Part shown: positions 39,245-47,380 of the stretch, in pieces
Layout of the letters: each line of letters begins with the position of its first letter
How positions within the stretch are numbered: the stretch's first letter is position 1
Assembly: GCA_963804885.1 (NCBI GenBank)
Contig: CAWDSF010000006.1
Location: 1 to 64,000 of the forward strand
Source: PALSA-1004 sp963804885
Lineage (GTDB): Bacteria; Pseudomonadota; Gammaproteobacteria; Burkholderiales; SG8-41
Length of the DNA: 64,000 bases
Direction of reading: 5' to 3'
The notes under the pieces: generated by a model
Databases searched by the model: none
Told to the model about the DNA's origin: nothing
The model's input: the letters and a program-made list of their open reading frames with translations, nothing else
Translations under genes and position numbers: made by a program

Positions 39245-39831
39245 TGAAGGCCGGCTGCGTGCGGCTCGTTATTTGCGCACTCTTTGCCGCATGCGCCGTT
39301 CACTCCTGGGGCCATGAAGCAAAAGTAACCGGCCGCTTGCCGACGGTAGGCGCAGCGCCCCAGTTCACGCTCACCGACCAGTCGGGCAACCGCGTGAGCC
39401 TTGCGGATCAACAAGGCAAGGTCCTCGCGGTTACGTTCATCTACACCACGTGCAAGGATACGTGCCCGCTATTGACGGCGAAAATGGTGGTGATCCAGCG
39501 CAAACTCGGCGCCAACTTCGGACCGCGCGTACGCTTTGCGTCGATTACGGTCGAACCTGAGATCGACACGCCAGCCGTACTCAAGGCCTATGCCGGCAAA
39601 TACAGTGCGAATCTTGACGGCTGGAGCTTCCTGACCGGAACAACCGCTGAGATCGAGGACGTGGTGCGCGGCTACGGCGCGTTCGCCAAGCGCCTGAAAG
39701 CCGGGAACGTGGATCATCTATTCCTCACCTCGCTCATCGATCGCAAAGGCATGCTGCGCGTTCAGTACCTCGGCTACCGCTTCGACCCCGATGAAATGTA
39801 CAGGGACCTGCGCGCCCTGCTGCGCGAGTGA
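39244..39831 (+). CDS. SCO1/SenC-family protein
   Basis: About 195 residues. An N-terminal signal or anchor (LVICALFAACAVHSWG) leads to a thioredoxin-like domain. The Cu-binding pair is Cys70 and Cys74 in TTCKDTCPLL; the third ligand His is in NVDHLFLTSLIDRKG. SCO proteins deliver copper or act as redox partners in cytochrome oxidase assembly. Here no oxidase gene is nearby; instead the gene overlaps a binding-protein gene upstream and the kinase downstream (GTGA). A role in sensing redox state or copper is inferred from position only. Confidence 0.88.
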   Translation: MKAGCVRLVICALFAACAVHSWGHEAKVTGRLPTVGAAPQFTLTDQSGNRVSLADQQGKVLAVTFIYTTCKDTCPLLTAKMVVIQRKLGANFGPRVRFASITVEPEIDTPAVLKAYAGKYSANLDGWSFLTGTTAEIEDVVRGYGAFAKRLKAGNVDHLFLTSLIDRKGMLRVQYLGYRFDPDEMYRDLRALLRE

Positions 39832-41376
39832 TCCGGCGCCTCGCGAACTGGCCGGCCGAGGTGGTGGCGCGGGCGCCGGCCTCGATCTTTGCGAAGCTGT
39901 TGACCGCGTTCCTCGTGATCGCCGGGCTCCTGGTCATCGTCGGTGTGGTCGGGCTCGCCGCACTCGACACGGTGAACCTGCGTACCGAGGAACTGGTGAA
40001 GATTCAGCGCAAGATCGCCGCCTATCGGCAACTCCAGCACGACACTATCGCGCAGCTCTACAGCGTTGCCTCGGCGCTGGTTGTCCCCGACGAGCGCACG
40101 CTCGACGCAACGCTGCGGCAGCTTAACCAGTTCGGATATGACCTCGACCGGCTGCAATATGTCGCGCAGGACGAGGTCGAGATCCTCGAGCGCGTGCGCA
40201 AGGACTATGAAGCTTTCATCTCCGCGGTCACTGAGGCCATCGAGTTGATCCGCGCCGGCAAGGTCGCGCAGGGCCGTGCCGCGCAGACCGAGCGTGCGGG
40301 CCCGCTTGCCGACCGCCTGGAGCGGCTCACCAATGAACTCGTCAATAAGGCGGAGGCGGACATGCTCGCGCGCCTGGACGAGAGCATCGAGCATTACCGC
40401 GACGCGCGGCTGCTGGTCATTGCAATTGCGATTGTCAGCCTGCTGCTCGCGCTCGGCCTGGGCTATTCGATCTCCCTGTCCCTGATCGCCCCGGTTAGGA
40501 AGATGGGCTTGCGTTTCGACGAACTCGCCGCAGGGGATTTTTCGCAGCGCGTGAGCGTGCCCAACCGCGACGAGCTCGGCGTGCTCGCGGCGAATCTCAA
40601 TCGCATGAGCGACGAATTGGCGCGGCTCTTTCGCGAGATCGCCGAAAAAGGCGAACAACTCGAAATCGCCAGCCGGCATAAATCGGAATTTCTCGCCAGC
40701 ATGAGCCACGAGCTGCGCACACCGCTGAACGCGATCCTCGGGCTTCAACGAGATGATCCTCGGCCAGATCTATGGCGAGGTGCCGCCTGACATGCAGGCG
40801 CCGCTCGCCCAGATACAGACGAGCGGCAAGCACCTGCTGCGCCTGATCAACAACGTCCTCGACCTCGCCAAGATCGAGGCCGGACGCATGGAGCTCTCTC
40901 TCACGGACTACGCGGTGTACGAAGTGGTGGAAAGCGTGCGCTCGACGTTGCAGTCGCTCGCGGCGGACAAGGGGCTGGAATTCCTGGTCACGTTGCCCGC
41001 GGACATGCCGCTCGCTTACGGCGACGCAGGCCGGATCACGCAGTGCCTGATGAATCTTGCCGGCAATGCGCTTAAGTTCACCAAGGCGGGCAAAGTCGAG
41101 ATCGCGGTCGAATGCCGGGGCGAACTTCTCGTCTATCGGGTAGAGGACACTGGAACGGGAATTCCGCCGGAAAAGATCGGGAGCCTGTTCACCGAGTTCA
41201 AGCAGACCGACGCCAGCATTGCGAGCGAGTACGGCGGCACCGGGCTGGGTCTGTCCATCAGCAAGAAGTTTGTCGAAATGCACGGCGGCCGGATCTGGGT
41301 GGAGAGCGAATTAGGCAAGGGCTCCGCATTCATCTTCGAAATTCCACTGCGTCTGAATGAAAAAGAGGCGGCATGA
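39828..41376 (+). CDS. Membrane sensor histidine kinase (one frameshift)
   Basis: About 515 residues. TM helix 1 (about 22-45), a helical periplasmic sensor region (46-190), TM helix 2 (193-215), HAMP (216-270), HisKA with His294 in MSHELRTPLN, then HATPase with N-box NLAGNALKF, G1 DTGTGIPPEK and G2 GGTGLGLSIS. GTG 39828 overlaps the SCO stop. An extra G near 40742 interrupts the frame just after the H-box; removal gives ILGFNEMILGQIYGE. The four-helix-bundle-like sensor region resembles those that contact periplasmic binding proteins, which fits its operon mates. Confidence 0.88.
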
Positions 41377-41747
41377 GCGGGAAGACGATACTGTACGTGG
41401 AAGACAACGAGCCGAATCGCATGATTGTGCGCGATCTGCTCAAGCGCACGAGCTACAACCTGATCGAGGCGCACGACGGCGAAGCGGGTGTTGCGATGGC
41501 GCTGGAACACGTTCCGGACCTGATCCTGATGGACATCCAGCTGCCGAAAATTTCGGGCATGGAAGCGATGCGCCGAATCCGGACGAACCCGGCAACCGCG
41601 AAGACTCCGATCGTTGCGATTACCTCGTTCGCTCTCAGCGGCGACGATCAAAAGGCCAAAGAGGCCGGCGCCACGGCCTATCTCGCCAAACCCTACAGCC
41701 CATTCGACCTGCTCAAACTTATCCGCAAATTACTTCCCGAGACGTAA
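41373..41747 (+). CDS. Single-domain response regulator (CheY/DivK-like)
   Basis: 124 residues, REC domain only. Acidic pocket Glu10/Asp11 in YVEDNEPNR, phospho-acceptor Asp54 in ILMDIQLP, conserved Thr/Ser in AITSFAL and Lys in AKPYSPFD. It overlaps the kinase gene by four bases (ATGA). With no output domain it must act by protein contact or pass phosphate on, for instance to a phosphotransfer protein or to the kinase/activator set at 47-52 kb. Confidence 0.92.
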   Translation: MSGKTILYVEDNEPNRMIVRDLLKRTSYNLIEAHDGEAGVAMALEHVPDLILMDIQLPKISGMEAMRRIRTNPATAKTPIVAITSFALSGDDQKAKEAGATAYLAKPYSPFDLLKLIRKLLPET

Positions 41748-41914
41748 GCGGACGCGCGCGGCAACAAGTTGCCCACTCTGCACGACTACGGTTCGACGAT
41801 ATCGAACCGAGACGTGTACGGGCCGGGACCGTAGCCTGCAGCGCCCGCGCGCCTCGGGTAGAATGCATCAAAACGCGGTGCAAATCAGCCGCGGTCATTC
41901 CGGAGAGAACAATC

Positions 41915-42781
41915 ATGGCAGTGAAATTGCGGCCTCTGTCCTACGCGCTTGGCGCCGAAGTGTGCGACGTCGACGTGTCGCGCAACATGAGCGAGCAGGC
42001 GTTCGGCGAAATCTACCGCGCGTTTCTCGAGCACGGCATCCTGCTGCTGCGCAACCAGAAGCTCACGCGCGAGCAGCACATCGAATTCAGCCGCCGCTTC
42101 GGCGAGCTCGACCGCCACGACGCGCTGCCGCGCGACCGTCATCCGCAATATCCCGAGCTCCTGATGGTGACCAACGAGCCCAAGCCTGACGGCTCGCCTT
42201 CGGACTCCCGTTACACCGGCCGCCAATGGCATTCCGACATGTCGTTCACGCTGCACCCGTCGTTGGGGTCGCTGCTGCGCTGCGTACGGACACCCGCAGT
42301 CGGCGGCGACACGCTGTTCTCGAACATGTACGTCGCGTACGACGCGCTGTCGTTCGGCATGAAAAAGCTGATCGCCGACCTGCACGGCATCCATTTGTCG
42401 GGCACGCGCAAAATCGCCGACGAGGAGAGCGGCGCGAAGCGCGCGGCCGAACAGAAGAAAATCAATCCGCCGGTCGCCCAGCCGGTGGTGCGCGTGCATC
42501 CCGAGACCGGGCGTAAGGCGTTGTACATCGGCGAGAAGGTGCATCGTTTCGACGGTATGACCGCGGAGGAAAGCCGTCCGCTGATCGACTATCTGTGCCG
42601 GCACGCAACCCGGCATGAATTCGTCTACCGCCATCAATGGCGGCCCGACGACATCGTCGTCTGGGACAACCGCTGCACGATGCACTGCGCGCTCGGCGAT
42701 TTCGACGAAACGCAGCTGCGCCACCTCGAACGCACCACGGTCCTGGGCACACCGTCGGGTTACGTCGCGCAGGCGGCGTAA
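41915..42781 (+). CDS. TauD/TfdA-family 2-oxoglutarate-dependent dioxygenase
   Basis: 288 residues from ATG 41915 (GGAGAG ribosome site). Iron ligands are His106 and Asp108 (QWHSDMSF) and His257 (CTMHCALGDF). The 2-oxoglutarate carboxylate is probably bound by Arg273 (RHLERTTV). The family hydroxylates taurine, chlorophenoxyacetates, sulfate esters or similar compounds. The Bug gene overlaps its stop by one base (TAATG), so the imported compound is probably its substrate. Confidence 0.92.
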   Translation: MAVKLRPLSYALGAEVCDVDVSRNMSEQAFGEIYRAFLEHGILLLRNQKLTREQHIEFSRRFGELDRHDALPRDRHPQYPELLMVTNEPKPDGSPSDSRYTGRQWHSDMSFTLHPSLGSLLRCVRTPAVGGDTLFSNMYVAYDALSFGMKKLIADLHGIHLSGTRKIADEESGAKRAAEQKKINPPVAQPVVRVHPETGRKALYIGEKVHRFDGMTAEESRPLIDYLCRHATRHEFVYRHQWRPDDIVVWDNRCTMHCALGDFDETQLRHLERTTVLGTPSGYVAQAA

Positions 42782-43755
42782 TGGGCGCGACTCTCGGTCG
42801 GTGCGCCGCGATCCTCGGCGCAGGCGGACTGCTGGGCGGGCTCGCGCTACCGGTTGGCGCAGAAGACTATCCGTCCAAGCCGATCCGCATTCTCGTGCCG
42901 TTCGTGCCGGGTGGTGCGACCGACATTCTCGCGCGGCTCGTGGGGCAGAATCTCACCGCGGCGTGGGGCCAGCAGGTCGTCATCGACAACCGCCCGGGCG
43001 CCAACGGTGTGCTGGCAGCGGACATGACCGCGAAAGGCACACCCGACGGGCACACGCTGCTGTTCGTCGCGATCGGCCATGCGATCAATCCGCTGCTGCA
43101 AAAGAATCTGCCGTACGACACGCAGAAGGATTTCACGCCGGTGAGCCTCGCCGCGATATTGCCGCTGATCGTGACAGTGCATCCCACGGTGCCGGCGAAT
43201 AATGTGAAGGAGTTGATCGCGCTCGCGAAGACGCGGCGGCTCAATTACGCGTCGGGCGGCGTCGGCTCGTCGCAGCACCTCGCCACGGCTCTGTTCGCAT
43301 CGATGGCGAAAATCGAGCTCGTGCACATTCCCTATAAAGGCGGCAACCAGGGCCTGCTCGACACCGTCGGCGGCCAGGTCAACATGATGATTTCGACGAT
43401 CCTGTCGCTGAGCCAGCACATCAAGTCCGGGCGCTTGCGCGGGCTCGCAATCACTACGGCCACCCGCAACGCCGCATGGCCCGATATGCCGACTGTCGCC
43501 GAGGCAGCGCTGCCGGGTTACCAGTCCATCGCGTGGTATGGTCTGGTCGGTCCACACGGCTTGCCGCCCCCGGTATTGAAGAAGCTGAGCGGAGAGGTCT
43601 CGCGCATTATTAAATCGAAAGCGGTGACGGAGAACCTGACTGCGCAGGGCGCGGATCCCGTCGGCAATTCGCCCGCGGAATTCGGCGCTTTCATCCGCGC
43701 GGAGACCAAGCGTTACGAAAAAGTCGTTCGCGACGCCGGCGTCACGACGGAATGA
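42781..43755 (+). CDS. Bug/TctC-family solute-binding protein
   Basis: Intact, 324 residues. Signal RCAAILGAGGLLGGLALPVGA, then DYPSKPIRILVPFVPGGATDILARLVG. Marks are IDNRPGANGVLAADMTAKGTPDGHTLLF, VHIPYKGGNQGLLDTVGGQVNMMIST and MPTVAEAALPGYQSIAWYG. His replaces Tyr in the usual DGYTLL. It is translationally coupled to the dioxygenase gene. Confidence 0.92.
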   Translation: MGATLGRCAAILGAGGLLGGLALPVGAEDYPSKPIRILVPFVPGGATDILARLVGQNLTAAWGQQVVIDNRPGANGVLAADMTAKGTPDGHTLLFVAIGHAINPLLQKNLPYDTQKDFTPVSLAAILPLIVTVHPTVPANNVKELIALAKTRRLNYASGGVGSSQHLATALFASMAKIELVHIPYKGGNQGLLDTVGGQVNMMISTILSLSQHIKSGRLRGLAITTATRNAAWPDMPTVAEAALPGYQSIAWYGLVGPHGLPPPVLKKLSGEVSRIIKSKAVTENLTAQGADPVGNSPAEFGAFIRAETKRYEKVVRDAGVTTE

Positions 43756-43838
43756 TGTTTTAACCTTTTCACTTGAATGCATGGCTGGCCGCGAGTCCGT
43801 AGCAATGAGACTTGCGCCAGCTTCAGGGAGTAAGTCAG

Positions 43839-44069
43839 TTGCAAGGCAAAGCACGCTTCATCCGGCCCGTCATCGTTGCGGCCATCATGGCTTTCCTGAT
43901 GACTGCGGTCATCACTTTCATCAACCTCGGAATGCCGCCGGATTTCCTGCGCCGCTGGATGATCGCCTATGCAGTGGCGTGGCCATTCGCAACGGTCGCT
44001 GCATTTATCGCGGTGCCGCTTGCGGACCGCGCGACCCGCTGGATAATCGGCAGGTTCGACCATCCGTAA
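43839..44069 (+). CDS. DUF2798 small membrane protein
   Basis: 76 residues from TTG 43839, eight bases after CAGGGAG; an earlier in-frame TTG at 43812 lacks a site. It has two membrane helices, VIVAAIMAFLMTAVITFINLG and AYAVAWPFATVAAFIAVPLA, joined by PPDFLRRWMI. This two-helix pattern and length fit the DUF2798 family, whose function is unknown. Confidence 0.75.
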   Translation: MQGKARFIRPVIVAAIMAFLMTAVITFINLGMPPDFLRRWMIAYAVAWPFATVAAFIAVPLADRATRWIIGRFDHP

Positions 44070-44109
44070 ACTCGGCCGTCGATTGGAAGTCACCGTCAGG
44101 GAGGGAGGT

Positions 44110-45715
44110 ATGAAGCAAATCCTCAGGGTCATCATCGCGGCGGGGTGGTTATGCATCTGCGTTGGAGTCCCGGTGCAAGCGGCCGATGCGCCATACGACC
44201 TCGTATTGCGCAATGCACGCATCGTCGACGGCACGGGCAGCCCGTGGTATCGCGGCGACCTCGCGATCCGTGGGCGATGTTATCGCGCGCATTGCGCCGT
44301 CGATTGACGGTCCCGCCGCGCGCACCATCGATGTCGGCGGTCTCGTCGTTGCGCCGGGCTTTATCGATCTGCACACACACGCAATCCGCGGCATTTTTCA
44401 GGTCCCGACCGCCGACAACTACGTGCGCCAGGGTGTCACCACGATCATGGAGGGGCCCGACGGCAGTTCTCCCGTGCCGCTGAAGCCGTTTCTCGACAAG
44501 CTCGCGGCATTGCCGAAGTCGCTCAATATCGGCAGCTTTCTGGGACAGGGTTCGGTGCGTGCAGCGGTGGTCGGATTGGCGAACCGCCCGGCTACTGCCG
44601 ACGAACTCGAACGCATGCGCGGGCTCGTGCGCGACGGCATGCGCGACGGCGCGTTCGGCTTGAGCACGGGCCTTTTCTACGTGCCCGGCAATTTCACGCC
44701 GATCGAAGAAGTGATCGAGCTGCAGAAGATCGTTGCGCCGTTTCGGGGCGTTCACACGTCGCACATGCGCGACGAAGCCTCGCGCGTGCTCGACAGCGTG
44801 AAAGAAACCATCGCGATCGGCGAGCTTGGCGGTGTGCCGACGCAGATCTCGCATCACAAGGTGATCGGCAAAGCGTACTGGGGAAGAAGCGTCGAGACAT
44901 TGAAGCTGGTCGACGAGGCGCGTGCGCGCGGCGTGGACGCGACCATGGATCAGTACCCGTACACCGCGTCGAGCACGAACATCGCTTCGGCGCTGATGCC
45001 GCAATGGGCGCAGGAAGGCGGCCATGCGGCGACCGTCGCAAGGTTGAAAGACCCTGCTTCGCGCGCGAAGATAAAGGCGGCGATTGCCGAAACGATCCTG
45101 AACGAGCGCGGCGGCGGCGACCCCGCCAATGTCGTGCTTTCGCTTTGCGCCTGGGATCCGGCCCTTGCCGGCAAGAACCTCGCCGAACTCACGGTCGCGC
45201 GCGGCCAGCAGCCGACGCCCGCTAATGCGGCGGAGACGACGATGTGGATCGTCGAGCAGGGCAATTGCAGCGGGGTCTTTCACGCCATGGACGAGGCCGA
45301 CTTGCTGCGCATCATTCGCCATCCGGCGACGATGATCGCCTCCGACGGCACCGTGACTGTCTTCGGCAGCGCCGCGCCGCATCCGCGCAGCTATGGCACG
45401 TTTGTGCGCGTGCTCGCGGTCTATGTGCGGGAGAAAAAAGTACTCACGCTCGAAGATGCCGTGCGCAAGATGTCGTCTTACCCGGCCGCGCGACTCGGAC
45501 TCAGCGACCGCGGCGTGCTGAAGCCCGGGATGAAAGCCGACATCGCGGTGTTCGATCCGGCGACCGTGCGCGATATGGCGACGTTTGAAAAGCCGCATCA
45601 GTACGCGGCCGGCGTTCCGTACGTGATCGTCAACGGCCAGGTGGTTTACGAGAACGGCGCGATGACTGCGGCGCGGCCGGGGCGAGTGCTGTACGGGCCG
45701 GGGATGAAGCAGTGA
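44110..45715 (+). CDS. D-aminoacylase / N-acyl-D-amino-acid deacylase family amidohydrolase (one frameshift)
   Basis: About 535 residues. ATG 44110 follows AGGGAGGGAGG. The signal (ILRVIIAAGWLCICVGVPVQA) predicts export. Zinc-site marks are GFIDLHTHAIRG, EGPDGSSPVP, FRGVHTSHMRDEA and PTQISHHKVIGKAYWG. C-terminal marks typical of the family are MIASDGTVTVF and KPGMKADIAVFDPATV. An extra C near 44269 interrupts the frame; removal gives LAIVGDVIARIAPSI. It would deacylate N-acyl-D-amino acids, or open hydantoin-like rings, in the periplasm. Confidence 0.88.
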
Positions 45716-45803
45716 ATGGTGCCGAGTTACGAGTGACAAGTGAAGGGTGAGCAATCCCGTCACCGCTCACCGCTTCCTGCTCACCGCTTCTACTGCGATT
45801 TCG

Positions 45804-45990
45804 TCATTCGCTGCGCTGTAATAGTTGTGACTTGATCTGATGGCGATAGTTAAGGTTCAAGGCGCCCACTCCCCGAATTTCGACACTGTCCGTCCATGAG
45901 GCTGTAGCGCATGGCAGCGAGGATCGTTTGCATGGCGACCTCCGCGTTCATGACCAGGTGCGGATAAGTGGGGTGGTCTTTGATTGACGA
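45804..45990 (-). pseudogene. Remnant of an integration host factor beta-like gene
   Basis: On the minus strand two overlapping frames read TYPHLVMNAEVAMQTILAAMRY, SLMDGQ and, after removing one base near 45886, VEIRGVGALNLNYR. This follows the IhfB core (FPHLVxKDAELAVKTILDAMxxALANGxRIEIRGFGSFSLNYR) by eye. There is no start region, and the arm after NYR is replaced by unrelated codons ending at 45804. The rest of the 520-base gap (45716-46235) holds GTGAGC/GCTCACC-type simple repeats at 45720-45790 and no gene. Confidence 0.5.
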
Positions 45991-46235
45991 CGTGCACTAA
46001 CAAGACCGCGATAATAATCCCCACAAAACGCGCGCGGAGACATTTCATCTCCCGGTAATATTTACAAAACAAGCTGTTGAAAATAGCCCGTCGCGCCCTT
46101 TGCCAAAGCCATTGCGACGGTTGTAGGATTTATCTTTGATTTTTTTGTTTCAGGATGCTGGCTTTGCCCCAACCCGATTGGCATTTTGTGCCGTATAAGG
46201 GATAAAGAGTCGATCCCATTACTGCCGGACTTACC

Positions 46236-47360
46236 ATGAGAAGATGCTTCTTCCTTTTTTTCAACCTAATTGTGTTGAGCGCCGGAGTTGCCGGCGCTGC
46301 CAGTGCGGAAGCGCCAATAGAGGACGAACTGGTTATTCAGACACCGGTTTCCGCGTTCATCGTGGATGCGGTATTCAAGGAATTCGTTCGGTACGCTAAG
46401 GAGAAATGGAACATAACTGTCAAGCCAAACGCGCTGCACGCAGGGACCCCGGTTTCGTACGAAAGAATCGTGAAGTGGCAGGGCAAACCCGAGGCAGACA
46501 TCTTTTGGGGTGGCGAGTCGGCGCTCTTCGACAAGCTGGCGGCGCAAAAGCTTTTGACCAAGCTCGAGCTTTCCAACGAAGTGTGGGAGTCAATTCCGGC
46601 TTCAATCGGTAAGCCTAAATCGATTCCATTGAAAGATCCGGCGCGCTTCTGGGTAGGCACGGCACTGGAAATCTACGGTTTGGTCTATCACCCCAGACTG
46701 CTGAAGCGGCTTGGCGTGCCGGAGTTGAAGGATTGGGACGACGTTTTGAATCCCAAGCTCAAGGGCCAGGTCGCCCAATGCACGCCGGCGCGCTCGTCAT
46801 CGAGCCATGCGACCTACGAGATCATTCTGCAAGGCAGGGGGGAAACAGAAGGGTGGAAGTGGCTTAAGAGGCTAGCGGGCAACACGGGGATATTTACCGC
46901 CGGCAGCCGTGACGTGCCCGCGGTAGTAGCCCGGGGCGAGTACGCGGTGGGCTTCGGAGTTCCTTCGTATTTTGCCTTCGAAGAAAAACTGGCGGGTTTC
47001 GACATCAAGTTCGTGGCCCCGAAGAATGCGTTCGTGACACCGGAGCCGTTCGGAATTCTCACCGGCGCCCGCCATCCGAGGGCCGCCCGTGCCTTCATCG
47101 AGTTCCTGCTCTCCGAGCGGGGTCAGCGGGTCTTTATGGAGCGCGGCCTGTTTCCGATCACGCCGAAGTATAAGGTCCAGGGGCCGCCGGGATCGACGGC
47201 GGAACTTGCCGTGGAGCTCACCGGCGGCATCCGGTCTTTCTTCGACGCGCCGGTTTCCAAGATCGACGACGAAGACGTCGCCAGGCAACGCTACCGGGAG
47301 GTCAACGAAAAGTTTCAGAAAGAGATCGAGATGGTTTGGGGCGACGGCAAGAAGAAGTAA
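46236..47360 (+). CDS. ABC-type extracellular solute-binding protein (family 1, Fe/spermidine-like)
   Basis: Intact, 374 residues. Sec signal RRCFFLFFNLIVLSAGVAGAASA. The type II binding-protein fold shows VIQTPVSAFIVDAVFKEFVR, GKPEADIFWGGESALFDKLAAQ, LKDWDDVLNPKLKGQVAQCTPARSSSSH and TPEPFGILTGARHPRAARAFIEFLLSERGQ. Relatives bind iron(III), phosphonates or polyamines. No permease or ATPase gene follows; the next gene, 20 bases away, is a hybrid histidine kinase. The protein may therefore present its ligand to the kinase's periplasmic domain. Confidence 0.88.
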   Translation: MRRCFFLFFNLIVLSAGVAGAASAEAPIEDELVIQTPVSAFIVDAVFKEFVRYAKEKWNITVKPNALHAGTPVSYERIVKWQGKPEADIFWGGESALFDKLAAQKLLTKLELSNEVWESIPASIGKPKSIPLKDPARFWVGTALEIYGLVYHPRLLKRLGVPELKDWDDVLNPKLKGQVAQCTPARSSSSHATYEIILQGRGETEGWKWLKRLAGNTGIFTAGSRDVPAVVARGEYAVGFGVPSYFAFEEKLAGFDIKFVAPKNAFVTPEPFGILTGARHPRAARAFIEFLLSERGQRVFMERGLFPITPKYKVQGPPGSTAELAVELTGGIRSFFDAPVSKIDDEDVARQRYREVNEKFQKEIEMVWGDGKKK

Positions 47361-47380
47361 TGGCACGGCGCTGACCCGAC

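Noticed and set aside
46170..46205. TTGGCATTTTGTGCC before the 46236 gene as a -24/-12 element
   Set aside because: Spacing between GG and GC is eight, not ten.
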